Assembly: GCA_046732975.1 (NCBI GenBank)
Contig: JBKPOG010000061.1
Coordinates: 1-8,724, forward strand
Origin: JAMXLO01 sp046732975
Lineage (GTDB): Bacteria; Pseudomonadota; Alphaproteobacteria; Acetobacterales; Acetobacteraceae
DNA: 8,724 nt
Direction of reading: 5' to 3'
Position numbers and translations under genes: made by a program. The notes beneath the pieces were generated by a model. It worked only from the letters and a program-made list of their open reading frames with translations. It searched no databases and was not told the DNA's origin. This document shows positions 5,697-8,724 of this stretch, in pieces; within the stretch, counting starts at the first letter, position 1; the number at the start of each line of letters is the position of its first letter.

Positions 5697-7001
5697 ATGG
5701 CACGGACAAGCGGCGAGGAAGAACGAGCACTGCTGGATCTGGCGCAGCACGTGCTGCCCGCCGGCAGCTTCGGCAACTTGGCCGGTGACATCGTCATCCG
5801 CGAAGGCCGCGGTGGCCGGGTCTGGGACGTCAGCGGCAACGAATACGTCGACTTCCTGTTGGGCTCAGGCCCGATGTTCGTCGGCCACTGCCACCCGGAC
5901 GTTATGGCGGCGGTGCAGGCGCAGATCCCGCACGGCACCACCTTCTTCGCCAACAACGAACACGGCATTAAACTGGCCGAAGCCATCGTCGATGCTGTCG
6001 CCTGTGCAGAAAAGGTGCGCTTCGTGTCCAGCGGCACCGAGGCCGACGCCTACGCCATGCGCGTCGCCCGCGCCTTCCGTGGTCGCGATAAGATCCTCAA
6101 GTTCGAGGGCGGTTATCACGGCATGAGCGACTACAGCCTGATGAGCCTGGCGCCGAAACGCCCGGGCAACTTCCCACAGGCGGTGCCAGACTCGCCTGGC
6201 ATCCCGCGCAGCGTGCGCGACGAGATGATCATTGCGCCGTTCAACGATCCGGCGATGACGGCTAGCCTGATCCACGAACATCACGACGAACTTGGCGGCG
6301 TCATCGTCGAGCCCTTCCAGCGCCTGCTGCCACCGAAGCCCGGTTTCCTGCAGGCATTGCGCGATGCGACCAAAGAGCATGGCATCCCGCTGATCTTCGA
6401 TGAGGTGGTGACCGGGTTCCGCTTCGCCTATGGCGGCGCGCAGGAGTTCTACGGCGTGACACCGGATCTGTGCACGCTGGGCAAGATCATCGGCGGCGGC
6501 TTCCCGCTCGCAGCGATCGTTGGCCGCGAGGACATCATGTCGCTGTTCGATCGTGGCAAGGTCGGCGACGATCGCTACCTGACCCAGATCGGCACGCTGT
6601 CAGGCAATCCTGTGGCAGCCGTCGCCGGATTGGCGACATTGGAAATCCTGCGCCGCCCCGGTGCCTACGAGCGCGTCTTTGCGACCGGCCGTGAACTGAT
6701 GAGTGGCATCTCCGCCATGCTGGAAAAGGCTGGCCTGCCGGCGCAGGTGATCGGCGTGCCGCCGTTATTCGACATCGTCTATGCCAGCGGCGATATCTCC
6801 GATTACCGTGGTTGGCTGCGTGCCGACGCCGAGATGAGTCGTCGCTTCAATCGTCATTTCCGCGAGGGTGGCATCCTGAAGGGTGAGAGCAAGTTCTACG
6901 TCTCACTCGCGCATGATGCGGCCGACGTGCGGCACACGCTGGAAGTAGCGCAGACGGCGGTGGACGCGGAGCTGACCGAGACGCGCGTCCCGGCGCAATA
7001 G
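5697..7001 (+). CDS. Class III PLP-dependent aminotransferase, glutamate-1-semialdehyde aminomutase-like
   Basis: 434 residues, the usual length for the GSAM/class III group. Seen: SSGTEADAYAMRVAR (from S111), the phosphate-binding loop; FEGGYHG (about residues 138-144); IFDEVVTGFR with D235, which pairs with the PLP pyridine nitrogen; TLGKIIGGGFPLAA with Schiff-base Lys263; and GTLSGNPVAAVAG. All key PLP residues are present. The enzyme should move an amino group between carbons or to a keto acid in the cytoplasm. Family annotation often says HemL, but tight coupling to a transporter and the absence of tetrapyrrole genes argue for a catabolic or biosynthetic aminotransferase instead. If the host is an alphaproteobacterium it would normally make 5-aminolevulinate by ALA synthase, not GSAM. 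GGAG at 5684-5687, inside the end of the MFS gene and nine bases before the ATG, suggests translational coupling. Confidence 0.9.
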   Translation: MARTSGEEERALLDLAQHVLPAGSFGNLAGDIVIREGRGGRVWDVSGNEYVDFLLGSGPMFVGHCHPDVMAAVQAQIPHGTTFFANNEHGIKLAEAIVDAVACAEKVRFVSSGTEADAYAMRVARAFRGRDKILKFEGGYHGMSDYSLMSLAPKRPGNFPQAVPDSPGIPRSVRDEMIIAPFNDPAMTASLIHEHHDELGGVIVEPFQRLLPPKPGFLQALRDATKEHGIPLIFDEVVTGFRFAYGGAQEFYGVTPDLCTLGKIIGGGFPLAAIVGREDIMSLFDRGKVGDDRYLTQIGTLSGNPVAAVAGLATLEILRRPGAYERVFATGRELMSGISAMLEKAGLPAQVIGVPPLFDIVYASGDISDYRGWLRADAEMSRRFNRHFREGGILKGESKFYVSLAHDAADVRHTLEVAQTAVDAELTETRVPAQ

Positions 7002-7038
7002 CCCGAGGCCTCGCACCGTCGTCCTCCCCGACTGCCAT

Positions 7039-7059
7039 AGTCAAAAGGCCTAAGTGACT
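7039..7059. promoter_or_regulatory. Interrupted dyad upstream of the small hypothetical gene
   Basis: AGTCA (7039-7043) and TGACT (7055-7059) form an inverted repeat around an 11-base centre containing the palindrome AGGCCT. The same half-sites occur with a 7-base centre before the lipoprotein gene. A role as an operator is only a possibility; the half-sites are short. Confidence 0.2.
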
Positions 7060-7105
7060 CGTTACGCTTCCCCTGCTTTATCCGGTACCCGCCAGGGGAG
7101 TGCGG

Positions 7106-7297
7106 ATGGCGCTTTATCGGATCTACATGATCGGTTCGGACGACCACATCAAGGAGGCGCAGAACGTTGAATGCGCCACCGATCAGGAAGCCTGTCTGCA
7201 CGCCCAACGCATGCTCGACACATACCCTGCGGCGGAGGTGTGGGAAGGGCGCCGGTTGGTCGCGCGCATCCGAATGCCAAGCCGCCCTGCGCAGTAG
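7106..7297 (+). CDS. Small conserved-looking hypothetical protein, 63 residues
   Basis: The reading frame begins MALYRIYMIGSDDHIKEAQN and ends with a TAG at 7295. AGGGG at 7094-7098, seven bases before ATG 7106, supports this start over the in-frame GTG at 7100. The pattern is an N-terminal beta strand (LYRIYMI), a polar turn, a second strand with acidic residues (VECATD), a helix with alternating Ala (QEACLHAQRMLDTY), then AAEVWEGRRLVARI. From general familiarity this resembles short uncharacterised proteins common in Alphaproteobacteria, in which a 'VWEG.RLV.R' ending recurs; no function is known to me. No signal peptide or membrane segment. It is about 100 bp downstream of the aminotransferase gene and may be separately transcribed. 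Composition fits genuine coding sequence. Confidence 0.7.
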   Translation: MALYRIYMIGSDDHIKEAQNVECATDQEACLHAQRMLDTYPAAEVWEGRRLVARIRMPSRPAQ

Positions 7298-7319
7298 CGC
7301 TCGTGACGTTCAGCGCTGC
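7294..7319. terminator. Hairpin between convergent genes, covering both stop codons
   Basis: AGCGCT (7296-7301) and AGCGCT (7312-7317) pair across a 10-base loop. The stem extends by a T-G wobble (7295/7318) and a G-C pair (7294/7319) to 8 bp. The TAG of the small gene (7295-7297) and the reverse-complement TGA of the Mo-hydroxylase gene (7310-7312) both fall inside it. It could act as a compact bidirectional terminator, though neither side has a T-tract. Confidence 0.4.
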
Positions 7320-8724
7320 AACTTGTCGAGGGTAATTGGAAGATCGCGGATTCGCTTGGCGGTTGCATGATACACGGCATTTGCTATCGCAGCAGCCACG
7401 CCCACGATACCGATCTCGCCGAGCCCCTTGATACCGAGAGGATTGATAGCGTCGTCCGGTTCGTCCACAAAGATGACCTCAATGTCGTGCACATCGGCGT
7501 TCACTGGCACATGATATTCCGCGATATCGGCATTCATGATGCGGCCAAACGTATGGTCGAGCAGGGTCTCCTCATGTAGCGCCATGCCTATTCCCCACAC
7601 CACCCCGCCCATGATCTGACTGCGCGCAGTCTTGGTGTTCAGGATGCGCCCGCCCGCAACAGCACTGACCACCCGGGTAACGCGGATGATGCCGAGCTGC
7701 TCGTCCACCTTTACTTCAGCGAAGACAGCCGAATGCGTGTTATGCGAATGTGCGCCGGTATGGTGGAAGCTGGCAGTCTTCTCCTGCTCGATACGGTCCA
7801 CGCTGCCATGTCGCATCGCATCTGCGATCGACACTGCGTGTGCGGCATCGCGCTTGCTGATGAGACTGCCATCCAGCAGGACGACATCGTCGGGTTGCAG
7901 ATCCCGCAGAGGTGAGCCGGGAATTGCCTGCGCAAGGTGCAGGAGCTCTGCACGAATCCCCTGCGCCGTTGTCGCAATCCCATTCGATACCGAGGCAGCA
8001 ATCCACGATCCACCTTCGACCGGCGATTGCGGCAGCGTGGAATCACCAATTCGGATGGTGATGTTGTCCAGCGGCAGCCCCAGCATATCGGCCGCAACCT
8101 GCGCCATGATCGTGTAGGTTCCTGTGCCGATATCGGAGGTTGCGCAGGCAACCTCTGCGTGTCCGTTCGCCGTCAGCGCTATGCGCACGGCAATGGGTAC
8201 CTGCATCGCTTCCCACACGCCCGTGGCCAAGCCCCATCCCACAAGCTCGGTGCTGTCGCGCATCGAGCGCGGCTCGGGGATGCGCTTGCTCCACCCGAAC
8301 GCGTCAGCGCCGCGTCGGTAGCAGTCGCGCAGACCCTTGCTGCTGTACGGACGGTCGTTGTGCTGATCGCGCTCTGAATAGCATCGCAGACGGAGCTCCA
8401 GCGGGTCCAGCTTCATGGTTACCGCCAATTCATCCATTGCACATTCCAGCGCGTAGACCGCGGTCGCGGCACTGGGTGCCCGCATGTCGCACGACGTCGC
8501 AAGATCGAGCCGTGCCAGCTTGTGTGCATACCGTGCATGGTCCGAGCGGTACAGCAGGCCCGACCAACCGGTTTCCTGTCGGTAGTAGTCCTCGTGTTGC
8601 GATGTCACCGTGGTTGCTTCGTGGGTGATCGCCTCCAGCGCTCCATGAGCGTTCACACCCAATTCGATCTCCTGAAGCATCGCAGGCCGGTAGCCCAATC
8701 CGTACATCTGCTGCCGCGTCAGTA
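7310..8724 (-). CDS. Molybdopterin-binding large subunit, xanthine dehydrogenase/aldehyde oxidase family, 5' end cut off
   Basis: 470 C-terminal residues are visible; the frame is open to the right edge (LTRQQMYGLGYRPAM), so the ATG at 8707 is internal. Large subunits of this family run to about 730-770 residues, so roughly 260-300 are missing. It most resembles the three-subunit periplasmic aldehyde oxidoreductases of the PaoC/YagR type: MRAPSAATAVYALECAMDEL, then LDPLELRLRCYSERDQHNDR, then the SSKGLRDCYRRGADAFGW segment. DIGTGTYTIMAQVAADMLGL and EGGSWIAASVSNG are Mo-pterin contact regions. The catalytic base Glu is present in GIKGLGEIGIVG (Glu codon at 7415-7417). The enzyme would hydroxylate an aldehyde or N-heterocycle with Mo-cytosine-dinucleotide cofactor. 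Its FeS and FAD subunits are expected to the right, upstream in its operon. It converges on the small gene with a 12 bp gap. The Gly usual after MRAP is Ser here. Confidence 0.9.
   Translation of the reverse strand, partial: LTRQQMYGLGYRPAMLQEIELGVNAHGALEAITHEATTVTSQHEDYYRQETGWSGLLYRSDHARYAHKLARLDLATSCDMRAPSAATAVYALECAMDELAVTMKLDPLELRLRCYSERDQHNDRPYSSKGLRDCYRRGADAFGWSKRIPEPRSMRDSTELVGWGLATGVWEAMQVPIAVRIALTANGHAEVACATSDIGTGTYTIMAQVAADMLGLPLDNITIRIGDSTLPQSPVEGGSWIAASVSNGIATTAQGIRAELLHLAQAIPGSPLRDLQPDDVVLLDGSLISKRDAAHAVSIADAMRHGSVDRIEQEKTASFHHTGAHSHNTHSAVFAEVKVDEQLGIIRVTRVVSAVAGGRILNTKTARSQIMGGVVWGIGMALHEETLLDHTFGRIMNADIAEYHVPVNADVHDIEVIFVDEPDDAINPLGIKGLGEIGIVGVAAAIANAVYHATAKRIRDLPITLDKLQR

Noticed and set aside
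5697..7001. Naming the aminotransferase hemL
   Set aside because: Motifs are shared by the wider class III/GSAM-like group; coupling to a transporter and lack of tetrapyrrole genes make the specific name unsafe.
7004..7013. CGAGGCCTCG palindrome after the aminotransferase as a terminator
   Set aside because: A perfect 10-base palindrome with no loop and no T-tract cannot form a terminator hairpin; probably chance in GC-rich DNA.
1..8724. CRISPR array, insertion sequence, prophage or toxin-antitoxin system
   Set aside because: No regular repeats, transposase or integrase motifs, attachment sites or small overlapping gene pairs were seen.

Overview
The window reads as accessory or metabolic chromosomal DNA from a GC-rich Gram-negative bacterium. 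An outer-membrane OmpA-type lipoprotein, a Cache-HAMP-MCP receptor ending in a PilZ domain, a GSH-type isomerase and a periplasmic-type molybdenum hydroxylase all point to Pseudomonadota. The MCP-PilZ fusion and the style of the small 63-residue protein lean towards Alphaproteobacteria, perhaps Rhodospirillales, but no rRNA or taxonomic marker is present and this is inference.

Layout. (1) 1-334, minus: 5' part of a metallo-beta-lactamase-fold hydrolase running off the left edge. It diverges over about 70 bp from (2) 406-1014, plus: a 2-hydroxychromene-2-carboxylate isomerase-like protein, best started at a TTG with a strong Shine-Dalgarno. (3) 1092-1631, plus: an OmpA/MotB-domain lipoprotein with a plausible promoter and a 3' hairpin. 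(4) 1632-2255: about 620 bp without an intact gene. It holds an apparently decayed reading frame on the minus strand and, on the plus strand, a clearly recognisable fragment of an MFS transporter gene related to the intact MFS gene 3 kb further on. (5) 2256-4340, minus: chemoreceptor with a single Cache sensor and C-terminal PilZ. (6) 4464-5690 and 5697-7001, plus: an MFS transporter and a class III aminotransferase of the glutamate-1-semialdehyde aminomutase type, 6 bp apart and almost certainly one operon. (7) 7106-7297, plus: small hypothetical protein. (8) 7310-8724, minus: C-terminal two thirds of a xanthine dehydrogenase/aldehyde oxidase family molybdopterin-binding subunit running off the right edge. 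It converges on the small gene across a hairpin that covers both stop codons.

How the genes may work together. The MFS-aminotransferase pair looks like uptake (or export) and PLP-dependent conversion of an amino compound. The receptor transcribed divergently from it could sense a small organic acid and, through PilZ, cyclic di-GMP. The hydrolase, GSH-type isomerase and Mo-hydroxylase would suit breakdown of small organic or aromatic compounds, but nothing in the sequence proves a shared pathway. I see no CRISPR array, tRNA, rRNA, insertion sequence or prophage. I do not see a convincing new defence or mobile system. The most unusual part is the scar region 1722-2233.
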